A stretch of 33,407 nucleotides of DNA from Methylocapsa sp. S129 (GTDB taxonomy: Bacteria; Pseudomonadota; Alphaproteobacteria; Rhizobiales; Beijerinckiaceae): the NCBI RefSeq assembly GCF_009765995.1, contig NZ_LMUI01000022.1, forward strand, positions 1 through 33,407. The letters are read 5' to 3'. Made by a program: the position numbers and the translations under genes. The notes beneath the pieces are model-generated. The model did no database searches and was not told where the DNA came from. It saw nothing but the letters and a program-made list of their open reading frames with translations. Of this stretch, positions 14,713-23,657 are shown piece by piece (position 1 is the first letter of the stretch; every line of letters starts with the position of its first letter).

Positions 14713-16251
14713 CTACGCCGAAACCCCAGCCGGCGCGGATTCCCGCGGCTCAAGACGTTTCGCCACGAGCCCCCGCATCAGCCGCAGTTTCGGATTGATC
14801 GCAACGCCGTCGATGACTTCCAGCGAGCCGGCCCGGTTCAGCGTATGCAGACGTCCGCCCGGCCATAGCGGCCCCGAACCGATGGGCGGCCCGAGCGTTT
14901 GCGCGAACCCTTCGGGATCGAGGCGGTCGATCCGCGCGAGGCGCAGCGCGCGGCCATAGCCATGCGTGCAATCCTGCACCGGACGCCATAGCGCGCCCTC
15001 TTTCCTGACGATGGCGCCGGCGGGGCGCGCGGCGCCGGCGTCGATCAGGGCGGAGTTCGCGGCATGAGCGCGCCAGGGCCCGGCGATCTTGGACGCGACA
15101 TGGATCGCCAGCGTGTCGGAATAGCCGCCAAGATCCTCGCGCACCGCCGACATCATGTAGAACAGGCCGTCGTGTTGGAGGATCGTCGCATCGGCCGCCT
15201 CGATCCCCTCCAGCAGAGCGGCGCTTCGCTCCCATCGCTTAGGGAATTCGACGCAGCGGTAGAGCGTCGCCTGTCCCGATTTCGAACTTTCCGGGACCAT
15301 CCAGAGCTGCCCCTCCGCCTCGATCAGGAAGGGATAGGACATGTGCCAGGGCTCTTCGAGGACTGGAAAGACCGCGCCGATTGGGCCGTCGGGGCCGAAT
15401 TCGACAGCCGAAATGATTCCCTTGCCGACGTGGTGGTCGAGGTCTTCGAAGAATAGATAGCTTCGCCCGTCGCGTGTGATCGGGAACGGATCGGCGTAGA
15501 ACCGGTGGCCGGGATCGGCCAGCACGTTCCACCTCGGCCCGCCGAGATGGCCAAGCTCCATCACGCCTGGTCCGTCATGGACGCGCCAGCCGACCCGCCA
15601 ATGCGGCGCGTAACAGCACAGGTGATAGATGCGCCGCACGAGTTGCCCGATCTGGCCTTTGAGGCCATATCGCGCGAGATCGCGCGCGGATGCGGCATGC
15701 GTTTGGACTTGCGTGCGCGGCAGGGATTTCTCCGGCGCGCGGATCGCCTGTTCGATCAGAATCATCACGCGGGAATAGACCGCCTCCATGCCGCCGGTCA
15801 GGCCGTCGGCCGCTTCGAGCGAGGGCGTTCCCGCGCAGAGGATGTGTCCGGTCGCGACGTTCTCGATCGCGATCTCAGGCGCACGGCCGCCGATCAGCGC
15901 GCCGATCATCGCGGCGTCGGCGGGCGCGCCGTCGTAGAGCGGCCGCAAGGTCAAGGCGGCGCCTGCGCCTGATGTCGCCCGGCCCGAAAGATCGAGCGCG
16001 ATGTCGGGCGCGCCGGCGGGAGGCGCGCCAAATTCTCGGGGCGATAGCCCATCGCAAAGCGTCTCACGCGAGCGCCGCAGGATCATCCGCTCGATCGCGA
16101 GCAAGGCGGCGACCGCGCCGGGCAGGGGCGGCGCGCCCTCGACCGCGTGCAGCGCGACGCTGGCGCCTGGGAACCGGCGCGCCAGCCTGTCGCGCAACAG
16201 CCGATGGAAACGCCGGCCGCCGGCGTGGTCGACATCAAGGACGAGACGCAT
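14713..16251 (-). CDS. GIPC-transferase-family protein with GH43-like beta-propeller
   Basis: A 512-residue protein. The first 190 residues form a domain with LDVDHAGGRRFHRLL and APDIALDLSGR, similar to proteins annotated as glucosamine inositolphosphorylceramide transferase family or formyltransferase-like. The rest is a beta-propeller like GH43 folds: WNVLADPGHRFYADPFP, YLFFEDLDHH, MSYPFLIEAEGQLWMVPES and DATILQHDGLFYMMSA. It overlaps the upstream glycosyltransferase gene by 17 nt, so it belongs to the polysaccharide operon. It may transfer or modify a sugar of the repeat unit. The bacterial function of this family is not established. No signal peptide is seen, pointing to a cytoplasmic role. 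Confidence 0.75.
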   Translation of the reverse strand: MRLVLDVDHAGGRRFHRLLRDRLARRFPGASVALHAVEGAPPLPGAVAALLAIERMILRRSRETLCDGLSPREFGAPPAGAPDIALDLSGRATSGAGAALTLRPLYDGAPADAAMIGALIGGRAPEIAIENVATGHILCAGTPSLEAADGLTGGMEAVYSRVMILIEQAIRAPEKSLPRTQVQTHAASARDLARYGLKGQIGQLVRRIYHLCCYAPHWRVGWRVHDGPGVMELGHLGGPRWNVLADPGHRFYADPFPITRDGRSYLFFEDLDHHVGKGIISAVEFGPDGPIGAVFPVLEEPWHMSYPFLIEAEGQLWMVPESSKSGQATLYRCVEFPKRWERSAALLEGIEAADATILQHDGLFYMMSAVREDLGGYSDTLAIHVASKIAGPWRAHAANSALIDAGAARPAGAIVRKEGALWRPVQDCTHGYGRALRLARIDRLDPEGFAQTLGPPIGSGPLWPGGRLHTLNRAGSLEVIDGVAINPKLRLMRGLVAKRLEPRESAPAGVSA

Positions 16252-17371
16252 CGCCGCTCCCGATCAACTTGCCGATCAGCTCGGCATAGGCGCCAGTCAT
16301 CGCGCTTAAGGGATAGCGTCCTTTAAGCCGCCGCCCGACTGCGCCAAGCTTTGCGGCAAGCGCGGGATCGTCGAGCACAAGGTTGACCGCGTTGCCGAAC
16401 GCCGCATGATCGCGCGCATCGGCGAAGATAGCGCAGGGCTCGCCCTCCACGCTCAGGACGTCCTTGAGGACGGGGAGTTCGTTGGCGACGACGGGAAGCC
16501 CGGTTTGCGCGGCCTCGACCGGCGCCAGCCCGAAACTTTCGGCGGCGCTGGGAAAGACAAAACAATCGAGCGCCGCCAGAAACAGGCCGATCCTTTCGGG
16601 CGCCAATTCGCCGAGGAAATGCACGCGCGCGCTGACGCCGGCCTCGCGCGCGGCGGCCTCAAGGCGCGGCCGGTCGGCGCCCTGACCGGCCAAGGCGAGG
16701 TGAGCCTTGTCGATCGCGGGAAGAATCGCGATCGCGACATCGAGCTGCTTGGAGGGATGCAGGCGCGCCGCGCAACCCAAAAGCGGGACATCGAGCGGCA
16801 ATCCGAGCTGCGCCCGCGCCTCGGCCTTGCCGATCGTCTGCGTCTTGTCCTCAAAGCCATGGTCGATATGAACGATTCGCTGACGATAGGAGGCGGGATA
16901 GTCCTTGAACATGTCGGCGGTGACGTCGGAATTGACGACGATCCTGTCATAGGCGCCCAGGCGTCCCAGCCATTTATCGGCGCCGACCAGCCATGGCGCC
17001 AGCAAGGCGCCGGCCGTCACCTGATTGGCGACGACGCGCCGCGCGCCCGCCAGTCGCGCGACCGGCGCCGCGATGACATTGCCGTAGTGCTGGAAAGTCA
17101 CGACCACATCAGGCCGCATGCGCCGCAGGCGCGTATAAAGCTGGAAGAGAAAGCGCAGGAAGGCGAGCGGCCCGCTTGGCCGCTCATCGGCGCAAAATTC
17201 GACTTGAGCGCTGGCGTCGAAAGAGCCCGTGCGATGAAAGAAAAACAATTGCCTGACGTCGAAGCCGCGCGCGGTAAAGTCGGCGGCGAGCAGGCGCGAA
17301 ATCTCTTGCGCGCCGGCGTTCTCGGCCTGCGTCTGCACGAGCGCGATGCGGGGAGCCGATGCGTCGCTCAC
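16235..17371 (-). CDS. GT4-family glycosyltransferase
   Basis: A 378-residue GT-B glycosyltransferase that should add one sugar to the lipid-linked repeat unit of the exopolysaccharide at the cytoplasmic face. The N-terminal domain starts PRIALVQTQAENAGAQEISRLL. The C-terminal donor domain shows LLGCAARLHPSKQLDVAI and the EX7E motif in ESFGLAPVEAAQTGLPVVA. GTG 17371 overlaps the stop of the Wzy-like gene as GTGA, and homology begins right after it, so the longer frame upstream is rejected. The sugar donor and acceptor are not predictable. It is coupled to the genes on both sides. Confidence 0.9.
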   Translation of the reverse strand: MSDASAPRIALVQTQAENAGAQEISRLLAADFTARGFDVRQLFFFHRTGSFDASAQVEFCADERPSGPLAFLRFLFQLYTRLRRMRPDVVVTFQHYGNVIAAPVARLAGARRVVANQVTAGALLAPWLVGADKWLGRLGAYDRIVVNSDVTADMFKDYPASYRQRIVHIDHGFEDKTQTIGKAEARAQLGLPLDVPLLGCAARLHPSKQLDVAIAILPAIDKAHLALAGQGADRPRLEAAAREAGVSARVHFLGELAPERIGLFLAALDCFVFPSAAESFGLAPVEAAQTGLPVVANELPVLKDVLSVEGEPCAIFADARDHAAFGNAVNLVLDDPALAAKLGAVGRRLKGRYPLSAMTGAYAELIGKLIGSGDASRP

Positions 17372-18909
17372 GTCATCGCCGCCAGTGAGTTCGGGGCCGG
17401 GCTGCGTTTCGCGTCCTGGATGAGCGAGACGACGCGCCGGTCCACCGCGCCGAATGTCAGGCCGGCGAAGGCGAGGATGAGCCCCAGCGCGAGAGGCGCG
17501 AACCAGGCTTCTTCCTGAAACAGGCCATTGACGAGCATGGTCGCGATCAGCACCGTCGTTAGCGCCAACGCGGGCGCGTGCAAGTTCCTGAACAATCGCC
17601 AGGCGGTCCTCGCCAGCCACAGATAGATCGCAATGACGGCGATGCCGGCGACGCCCATCTGATAGAGCAGCACGCCGGCCGCGCTTTCGACCGCGATGTC
17701 GGTCGCGCCTTCATGCTGATATTTGCTCCAGTCGATTCCGGCGAAATTGGTTGAGAGATTGCCGCCCGCGCCAAGCGTATGGCCGGCCGGATTGCCCAGG
17801 AATCCCCTGATTCCGCCGATCAGTCCGAGCACGTGGAAGTCGCCGATCTGCAAGCCGGTGTAAAAGATGAAAGCCGCGTAGAGCACCAGAACGACCGCCA
17901 GCCCGATCGGCATCAGGATTCCTTGGTAGAAGCGACTGACCAGGCAATAGGCCAGAGCGAGAAGCAGCAAGGCGAGCGCGCCCTTGGCGCCCACCACCAG
18001 CAGAAGCGGTATGGCGGCCAGCGGCAGCAAGAACCTGCCATGAACGGCGACGAAGGCGCTGAAAATGGCGAGCGCATAGCCAAAGCTGATCGGGTGGAAG
18101 TTCGGCCCCTGCAGGCGGACCACCCTGATGTGCAGATCGCCCAGAAGGCTGCTGTTGAGGAGACCCGTAGTCAGGAAATCGATCGTGTCGCCCACGACAA
18201 TGCCGGTGGCGCGCGCGTCCCTGTCGAAGTCGGCGCCCTGGCGCATGGCGGCGGAGGCGAGGCCCCAATAGGTCCAGCCATTGGTGAAATCGAGCCAGGT
18301 TCGGATCGCCAGAAGTTCGACATAACCGCAGGCGACCATCAACGCCAACAAAAGCACGGCCGTCTGCCGCATCGCCAGTTCGTGTCTTGAAGCGACGAGC
18401 AGGCAGATCTGAAACAGCAGCACCGGCAGCCCGATATTGCGCATGTAAATCGTCGAGCCGCGAAAGTCGAGCGGCAGTCCCAGCAGGAAGAATATTCCCG
18501 CCAGCCCGAGAATGCATGAGGTCGCCAATATCATGCGCAGGACGAAGGGCGAGACCCGATCCCAACCGAGAACGAGGCGCGCCATCATCGTCAACCAAAA
18601 TCCGACCGTCGTAATGAAATTATAGGCTTTGGCCGCGTCGAGATCGGAAAATTGCTCGGCATAGGGCGAGGCCATCGCGACGAACATCGTTTGAAACAAA
18701 AGCGAGACAAGCACGACGATCGGAACAGCGCGTTCACAATAGATGACAATGAAGCACGCGGTCGTCAGGCAAAAGGCGATCGCCAGGGGTTGACCGACCT
18801 GATGCAGCAGGACGGGCGCGCCGGTGATCACGAAAGCGAGAGTCGCCAAAAAAAATAGATCCAGCAAGCGTCGCACGGGCGCCTCTTGCTGTTGCGTGCG
18901 ACCGTTCAT
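17368..18909 (-). CDS. Wzy/O-antigen-ligase-like polysaccharide polymerase
   Basis: A 513-residue integral membrane protein with about 11-12 hydrophobic segments (LFFLATLAFVITGAPVLL, IAFCLTTACFIVIYC and others) and a large loop around residues 210-260 (WLDFTNGWTYWGL to LQGPNFHPISFGYA). Topology, length and place in the cluster fit a Wzy-type polymerase that joins repeat units at the periplasmic side of the inner membrane. Family sequences diverge strongly, so the assignment rests mainly on topology and context. It is first in a minus-strand operon with the glycosyltransferase and the GIPC-type gene. It diverges from the co-polymerase gene over a gap with a TTAGT-A-ACTAA palindrome (18977-18987). 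Confidence 0.8.
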   Translation of the reverse strand: MNGRTQQQEAPVRRLLDLFFLATLAFVITGAPVLLHQVGQPLAIAFCLTTACFIVIYCERAVPIVVLVSLLFQTMFVAMASPYAEQFSDLDAAKAYNFITTVGFWLTMMARLVLGWDRVSPFVLRMILATSCILGLAGIFFLLGLPLDFRGSTIYMRNIGLPVLLFQICLLVASRHELAMRQTAVLLLALMVACGYVELLAIRTWLDFTNGWTYWGLASAAMRQGADFDRDARATGIVVGDTIDFLTTGLLNSSLLGDLHIRVVRLQGPNFHPISFGYALAIFSAFVAVHGRFLLPLAAIPLLLVVGAKGALALLLLALAYCLVSRFYQGILMPIGLAVVLVLYAAFIFYTGLQIGDFHVLGLIGGIRGFLGNPAGHTLGAGGNLSTNFAGIDWSKYQHEGATDIAVESAAGVLLYQMGVAGIAVIAIYLWLARTAWRLFRNLHAPALALTTVLIATMLVNGLFQEEAWFAPLALGLILAFAGLTFGAVDRRVVSLIQDAKRSPAPNSLAAMT

Positions 18910-18976
18910 TCGCGCCCCAAACCGGTCATGGAGAATCCGCCCGCTTGCGGCCCGCGCGGCCGGGCCTCCGGCAGCA

Positions 18977-18987
18977 TTAGTAACTAA
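18977..18987. promoter_or_regulatory. Short AT-rich palindrome in the divergent wzy/co-polymerase region
   Basis: TTAGT and ACTAA flank one central base in the only AT-rich part of the divergent intergenic region. It could be a regulator site or part of a promoter. The evidence is weak because the motif is short. Confidence 0.3.
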
Positions 18988-19019
18988 TACTTAACGCTTC
19001 GTGTATCTTCTGCTTGACA

Positions 19020-19033
19020 GGCTTCGACGTTGC
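19020..19033 (+). promoter_or_regulatory. Possible weak sigma-54 promoter of the co-polymerase gene
   Basis: GG (19020-19021) and GC (19032-19033) are 10 nt apart with a TTGC box at -12 (19030-19033). The -24 box is GGCTTC instead of GGCACG. The expected transcript start falls about 23 nt before ATG 19068. It is a weaker match than the two sites at 24482 and 24669 but has the same geometry. Confidence 0.3.
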
Positions 19034-19067
19034 TGAGGCTGCGGGATCCCGCTGGACTTTTGCCCCG

Positions 19068-21287
19068 ATGAACCTGTTCGAAAAAACGCCGACGCGTCCC
19101 GGGGCGGTCTCCGCCATTCCGGCGGCGCCGGCGTTCGACCTATGGGGCGAGTCCGCGGACGCCCCTCAAGCGAGAAGGCTCGATCTGCGCGTTCTTCTGT
19201 CGGTCGTGCGGCGCAACCCGATCTGGATCGTCTCGGTCGCGTGCGTCGTCGCCCTTCTCTGCGTGATCGCCATCAAGCTGATTTTCAACCAATATTCAGC
19301 GACCGCCACCATTCTGTTTGATCCGCGCAAGGCCGAGGTCACGGGGACGCAGGAAGTCCTGCCCGATATCGGGCCTGATTCCATCGCCATCGAAAGCCTG
19401 GTGCAGGTCGCCAAATCGGACGCCTTCCTCACCACGCTCGTCGAGCGCGAGGGATTGTCCAATGATCCTGAATTCATCGGCAGCGCCGCCACCCCCGCGG
19501 ACCAGAAGGCGGCGGCGCTCGAAAAATTGAAAGACCGGTTGGCGATCGCGCGGCGCGGCGCGACCTATGTGGTGGATGTGTCGATCAAAACCAGCGACGC
19601 GCAAAAGAGCGCCCGCATCGCCAACGCCGCGGCCAATATGGTCGTCGACAGCGAAAGCGATTTGCGGGCGGGTTCGAACCAGCGGGCCGTGGATTTCATC
19701 ACCGGCAAGCTGACCCAATTGCGCGAGCGCGTCAGCGCCGAAGACGCCCAAATCTCCAAGTTGAAGACCGATCTGAAAATCACCGACGCCGGCCAGGGCG
19801 ACGTGCTGCAGGAACGGCGGATCATCGAACTGAACCAGCAATATGTGCTGGCGAGCGCCCATAGCGAGGCGACCCGCGCGGTCGTCGATCAATTGCGCGA
19901 GGCGAATCTGGCCGATGCTGTGCTGCCGCCGGCGATCCAGTCGCTGGTCCTGAACAGCCTTCGACAGGATTATGCGCGCCTGACCCGCGAGGCGGCCGAC
20001 CGCCAGACGGTGCTTGGCGCCCGGCATCCTGAAGTGATCGCCGCCAATGCGCAGCTCAGCGACATCCGCCGCCAGATCGCCGCCGAGAAAGATCGCCTGA
20101 TCGCTTCGGCCAAGGCTGATTATCTCGAAGCGCGCAAGCGCGAGTCCCTGCTGGCGGACGCTTTGCATAAGGCGCAGGCCGACAGCGGTTCGACCGATCA
20201 GCAAGCCGTGCAGCTTCGCGATCTCGAGCGCACCGAGAAATCCGATCAGGCGGTGTACGAGCAATTGCTCAACCGCCAAAAGGAGCTCAGCGAAATCAGG
20301 GGCTTGACGAGCGGCGACGTTCGCATCGTCTCCCCCGCGCTGACGCCGACGCGAACGACAATGCCGAAATTGCCGCTGGTTCTGGGGGCTTCCGGCCTGA
20401 TCGGGCTCTTTGCCGGTCTCGCAAGCGCTCTCCTGCGCGAGGCGATGCAACGACCGTCGACGACCCCCGCGCAAATCCAGCGCCTGCTGGGCGTCGAAGT
20501 GAGTGCGACATTGCCCGTCTTCTCGCCCGCGCCGCCGCTTGACGGGCGCCTCGCCAAGGGCGAGGCCGCGCGACTGTTTGCGCAGCTCTGCTCTTCCGCG
20601 GGCATGCGAGACGCCGGGCGCGGCGGGACTGTCTTTGTGACGTCGGCGCGCGCGGGCGAAGGCAAGTCGACGGTGGCGGGCAATGTCGCGGCGTCTCTGG
20701 CGAGCGGCGGATCGAAAGTGCTGCTCATGCAATTGGCCGATCGTGAGGCCGGCCAGCCGCGTCGGCGCCCCGGCCTCATCGATGTCGCCGCCGAACAATG
20801 CCCCCTCGAAGACGCCGTGCTTTGGTATGACGAGGACGCGCCTAGCATTCTACCTCTGGGCGGAGCGGGCGGCGCCGAGATCGACGCCTTGCTTTCGGGC
20901 GCTCCGCTGCGGCGTGTGATCCATCGTTGCCGCCGGCGCTACGATACGCTCGTCATCGACGGGCCATCCATCCTGGAGGCGCCGGCTGCGCGCGCGCTGG
21001 CGGGTCTCGCCGACGCCATCCTCATGGTCGCCGCATGGGACAAGGCCGATGCGGCTTTGCTCGCCAACGCGATGGAAGGCTTCGATTTGCGCAAGACCAG
21101 CCTTGTTTTCAACAAGGCTGGTCTCAAGGGCGACGCGCCGGCAGCGCCAAACCCTCCGTTCGACCCACCCGTGCTCAAGGACGCGGAGCGAGTTGCGCGC
21201 GAGCGGCATGCGTCAGCATTCGCAAACCCGGCAGGATCGACAAGACGGACGAGTCGACGCCGCGGCGCTTTCGGCAGAGCAGACTGA
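19068..21287 (+). CDS. Polysaccharide co-polymerase (Wzc/GumC-like) with degenerate kinase domain
   Basis: A protein of about 739 residues that controls chain length and export of the polysaccharide. A proline-rich N-terminus precedes membrane helix 1 (about 51-72), a long periplasmic coiled-coil part (about 180-400), a second helix near 440 (LVLGASGLIGLFAGLAS) and a cytoplasmic ATPase-like domain. Walker A is intact (ARAGEGKSTVAGN, about 526) and a Walker B-like TLVIDGPS is near 626. The Walker A' motif, usually with catalytic Asp residues, reads VLLMQLADRE and lacks them in place. The C-terminus has no tyrosine cluster. The kinase is probably inactive or altered. ATG 19068 is preferred over TTG 19014. 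Its 3' end overlaps the convergent flippase gene. Confidence 0.85.
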   Translation: MNLFEKTPTRPGAVSAIPAAPAFDLWGESADAPQARRLDLRVLLSVVRRNPIWIVSVACVVALLCVIAIKLIFNQYSATATILFDPRKAEVTGTQEVLPDIGPDSIAIESLVQVAKSDAFLTTLVEREGLSNDPEFIGSAATPADQKAAALEKLKDRLAIARRGATYVVDVSIKTSDAQKSARIANAAANMVVDSESDLRAGSNQRAVDFITGKLTQLRERVSAEDAQISKLKTDLKITDAGQGDVLQERRIIELNQQYVLASAHSEATRAVVDQLREANLADAVLPPAIQSLVLNSLRQDYARLTREAADRQTVLGARHPEVIAANAQLSDIRRQIAAEKDRLIASAKADYLEARKRESLLADALHKAQADSGSTDQQAVQLRDLERTEKSDQAVYEQLLNRQKELSEIRGLTSGDVRIVSPALTPTRTTMPKLPLVLGASGLIGLFAGLASALLREAMQRPSTTPAQIQRLLGVEVSATLPVFSPAPPLDGRLAKGEAARLFAQLCSSAGMRDAGRGGTVFVTSARAGEGKSTVAGNVAASLASGGSKVLLMQLADREAGQPRRRPGLIDVAAEQCPLEDAVLWYDEDAPSILPLGGAGGAEIDALLSGAPLRRVIHRCRRRYDTLVIDGPSILEAPAARALAGLADAILMVAAWDKADAALLANAMEGFDLRKTSLVFNKAGLKGDAPAAPNPPFDPPVLKDAERVARERHASAFANPAGSTRRTSRRRGAFGRAD

Positions 21288-22551
21288 CCCCGATCGCGAC
21301 GGGCGCATTGACGATCGCCCAGCCAAACGCGGCCCCGCTGGCGCCGTAGCGCGGCGCGAGATAGAGCATCAGCAGGACGCGCAGCATCAGCGAAAGAATC
21401 GCAATCCGCGACCAGAGCCTTTCGCCGCCGGTCACCATCAGGATGCCAGACGCAGGTCCGCTCAGCGTGACGATGAAACTCGCCGACGCCAACACCACCA
21501 GCGGGACATAGCCGGCCACATAGGACGGCCCGAATATCGAAAGAATCGGTGAGGCCGCGATGACCAGCAGGATGAAGAGCGGCGTGACCAGGACGAAGAC
21601 GACGGTCATGACCGAGCGCAACACATGCTGCAGCCCTTCTATTTCGCCGGCAAAATGCAGCGTGCTGACCTGGGTGACGGTATAAGTGTTCAGGCCCGAT
21701 GAGATCATCGCGAAAATATTGGCGATGCGCGCCGCGATGAAATAGGTCGCCGCCGCCGCGGGCGCGACGAGGAAGCCGAGCAGGATGACTTCCGCATATT
21801 GCCCCATGGCTTCGACGCTCGCCGACAGGCACATGCTGCGCGCGCGCGCGAACCATTCTTTTCTCGCGAATTGGCGGCGCGCGGCGGCGACCTCGGCGGG
21901 AAATTTCCTGAATGTCGCGACCGTCTGAATCGCGATTGACAGGCACATGCCCGCGGCGGCGGCGGCGAAGAAAGTCGTCAGCGTCAGATCGCCATGCAGA
22001 TGAAGCGCGACCACCAGCAGCAGAACCAGCCGCCACGTCAGCTCGCGGTTGAACTCCGATACGCGAAAACCATGGATCGTCCGGCACGAATGAGAGGAAT
22101 AGTGGAGCATCGACTGCGCCGCCAGAAAGGCGATCGCGGCGCCGAGTGCGGGCAGCGGCAAGGGCGCGCTCATGAATTGGTCGCCGACGATCAACGCGAT
22201 GCAGGCGATGACCGTCGCCGCCGCGCTTGTCGTCCAGCCGAAGCGATAGGCCCCCGCCATCAGGCCGAACTGGCCGCCGCTCCCATATTCGGCCCAGGAG
22301 CGCACGATCAGGTTTTCCTGACCGAAAACCGCCGCCACGGCGAGACAGGAGAGCACATTGAACCATACTGCGATATCGCCGAACGCGCCCGCCGACATGG
22401 TCCGCGCGGCGAGCGTAAAGACGACGATCATCAGGACGGCGCCGCCGCCCTTGATCGCCAAAGCCAGAACCGCGCCCGCCATCGCCTGATGGCTGGCGAC
22501 AAAGCTCTGCAGCTTCGCCAACATGGATCGTATTTTGTTTGTAAATCTCAT
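21175..22551 (-). CDS. Wzx-like polysaccharide flippase (MOP superfamily)
   Basis: A 458-residue membrane protein with about 12-14 hydrophobic helices, starting ALAIKGGGAVLMIVVFTLAARTMSAGAFG, the usual N-terminal pattern of polysaccharide flippases. It would move the lipid-linked repeat unit across the inner membrane. ATG 22551 overlaps the GH5 stop as ATGA and so is coupled to it. Its last 113 bp overlap, on the opposite strand, the end of the co-polymerase gene. Late segments (YGASGAAFGWAIVNAPVAIGVSLL) are also typical. The substrate polymer is unknown. Confidence 0.88.
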   Translation of the reverse strand: MRFTNKIRSMLAKLQSFVASHQAMAGAVLALAIKGGGAVLMIVVFTLAARTMSAGAFGDIAVWFNVLSCLAVAAVFGQENLIVRSWAEYGSGGQFGLMAGAYRFGWTTSAAATVIACIALIVGDQFMSAPLPLPALGAAIAFLAAQSMLHYSSHSCRTIHGFRVSEFNRELTWRLVLLLVVALHLHGDLTLTTFFAAAAAGMCLSIAIQTVATFRKFPAEVAAARRQFARKEWFARARSMCLSASVEAMGQYAEVILLGFLVAPAAAATYFIAARIANIFAMISSGLNTYTVTQVSTLHFAGEIEGLQHVLRSVMTVVFVLVTPLFILLVIAASPILSIFGPSYVAGYVPLVVLASASFIVTLSGPASGILMVTGGERLWSRIAILSLMLRVLLMLYLAPRYGASGAAFGWAIVNAPVAIGVSLLCRKRRGVDSSVLSILPGLRMLTHAARAQLAPRP

Positions 22552-23657
22552 GTCGGCAGCAGCGCATCGATCAAGGGGCGATCGGGTTGGCCCGCTTCGT
22601 CGAGCAATCCGAATCCCTGATTATAGTCCCAATGCGCCCAACCGAATTGATGGGCCTGCGCCGTCTCGCGCACGCTTTTCAGCCATTCCAGCCGCGCGGC
22701 GCGCGCCGCCTTGAACCGCAGCACGCCAAATTCATTGAGGATGACCGGCGCGTCATGCGTCCGGCTCCAATCGGCGAGCGGCGCGAATTGGGCGGCGATC
22801 GTCTCCTTCGTCCAGGGCTGATCCAGCGCGCGATCGATCGAGGCGGCAAGATCGGCCTCGCCGCGCGCGCGCAGCCCTTCGAGCAGGCGCGCCATCGCAG
22901 GGTCGGCGCGCGAGGTCGGAAACGGCACGCCTTCGAGACGCGAGAGCGGATCGGCGGCGTTCCAGGTCAGCCCCTGATGGGTGAACGCCATCGGATCGTA
23001 ATAATGAAAGGCGTAGACGATGTTCTTGTCGTCGAGCGGCCGCCAGGCGGCCAAAGCTTCGACGCGCTGATAGGGCGCCGGCCCGGCGATGAAAGTGGTC
23101 GCGGGCAGATCGGCGCGCAGATCGGCGGCGAGGCGCTCCGCCTGGGCGCGCCAGATCGCATCCGTGGTTTGCGGCTCGTTGAGCAGTTCGGCGAAGACGC
23201 GGGTCGCGGGCAGGCGCCTGATCGGCCTGGCGAGATGGCGCCATCCCTCCGTCAGCGCGGCCAGCGCGGCGTCCGGATCGGCGCGATGCAAATGGCCAAA
23301 ATCGTCGCCGGGATGCATGTCGGCGCTGACCGCGAAATCGAGGCCAAGCAGCAGGTCCATCGCGCGATTGAAATCGTCGATCGCCGCGCGGATCGTCGCG
23401 GGATTCGAAAAACGCGACATCAACGCCTCGCCGCGCACCGGTAGCCGGACATGCGTCATGCCGCGCACGCGCAGCCATTTCAATGTCGTGCGATCCGGCC
23501 GCTGCGACGGCCGCGCGGGAACCTGATCGGGCAGGTTGAAGCCGCGCGCGAGGACGGCGGCGCGCGCGTCGAGCGTGCTGGCGCCGGCCAGGCGCGGCGC
23601 CAGCGCCGCGGCGCCGATCAGCGCGAGAACCGTGCGCCGCCCGAGAGGCGCGTTCAT
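22548..23657 (-). CDS. GH5-family glycoside hydrolase, exported
   Basis: A 369-residue glycanase of family GH5 (cellulase A clan). Acid/base Glu161 lies in FAELLNEPQ and nucleophile Glu309 in VILNEFGV; other core residues are visible in VRLPVRGEAL and AFHYYDPM. The N-terminus GRRTVLALIGAAALAP has twin arginines and a hydrophobic stretch, so export by Tat or Sec is likely. ATG 23657 overlaps the stop of the WecG-like gene as ATGA, and the flippase gene starts in its stop, so three genes form a tight operon. Many polysaccharide loci carry such an enzyme to trim or release polymer. A beta-glucan-like backbone is a plausible but unproven hint. Confidence 0.9.
   Translation of the reverse strand: MNAPLGRRTVLALIGAAALAPRLAGASTLDARAAVLARGFNLPDQVPARPSQRPDRTTLKWLRVRGMTHVRLPVRGEALMSRFSNPATIRAAIDDFNRAMDLLLGLDFAVSADMHPGDDFGHLHRADPDAALAALTEGWRHLARPIRRLPATRVFAELLNEPQTTDAIWRAQAERLAADLRADLPATTFIAGPAPYQRVEALAAWRPLDDKNIVYAFHYYDPMAFTHQGLTWNAADPLSRLEGVPFPTSRADPAMARLLEGLRARGEADLAASIDRALDQPWTKETIAAQFAPLADWSRTHDAPVILNEFGVLRFKAARAARLEWLKSVRETAQAHQFGWAHWDYNQGFGLLDEAGQPDRPLIDALLPT

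Noticed and set aside
14655-14753. N-terminal extension of the VWA protein
   Set aside because: The signal peptide starts at ATG 14654 with a good ribosome-binding site; the extension is basic and unlike a leader.
19296-20798. 500-codon minus-strand frame inside the co-polymerase gene
   Set aside because: Low-complexity shadow composition with no domain; the plus-strand protein is a clear family member.
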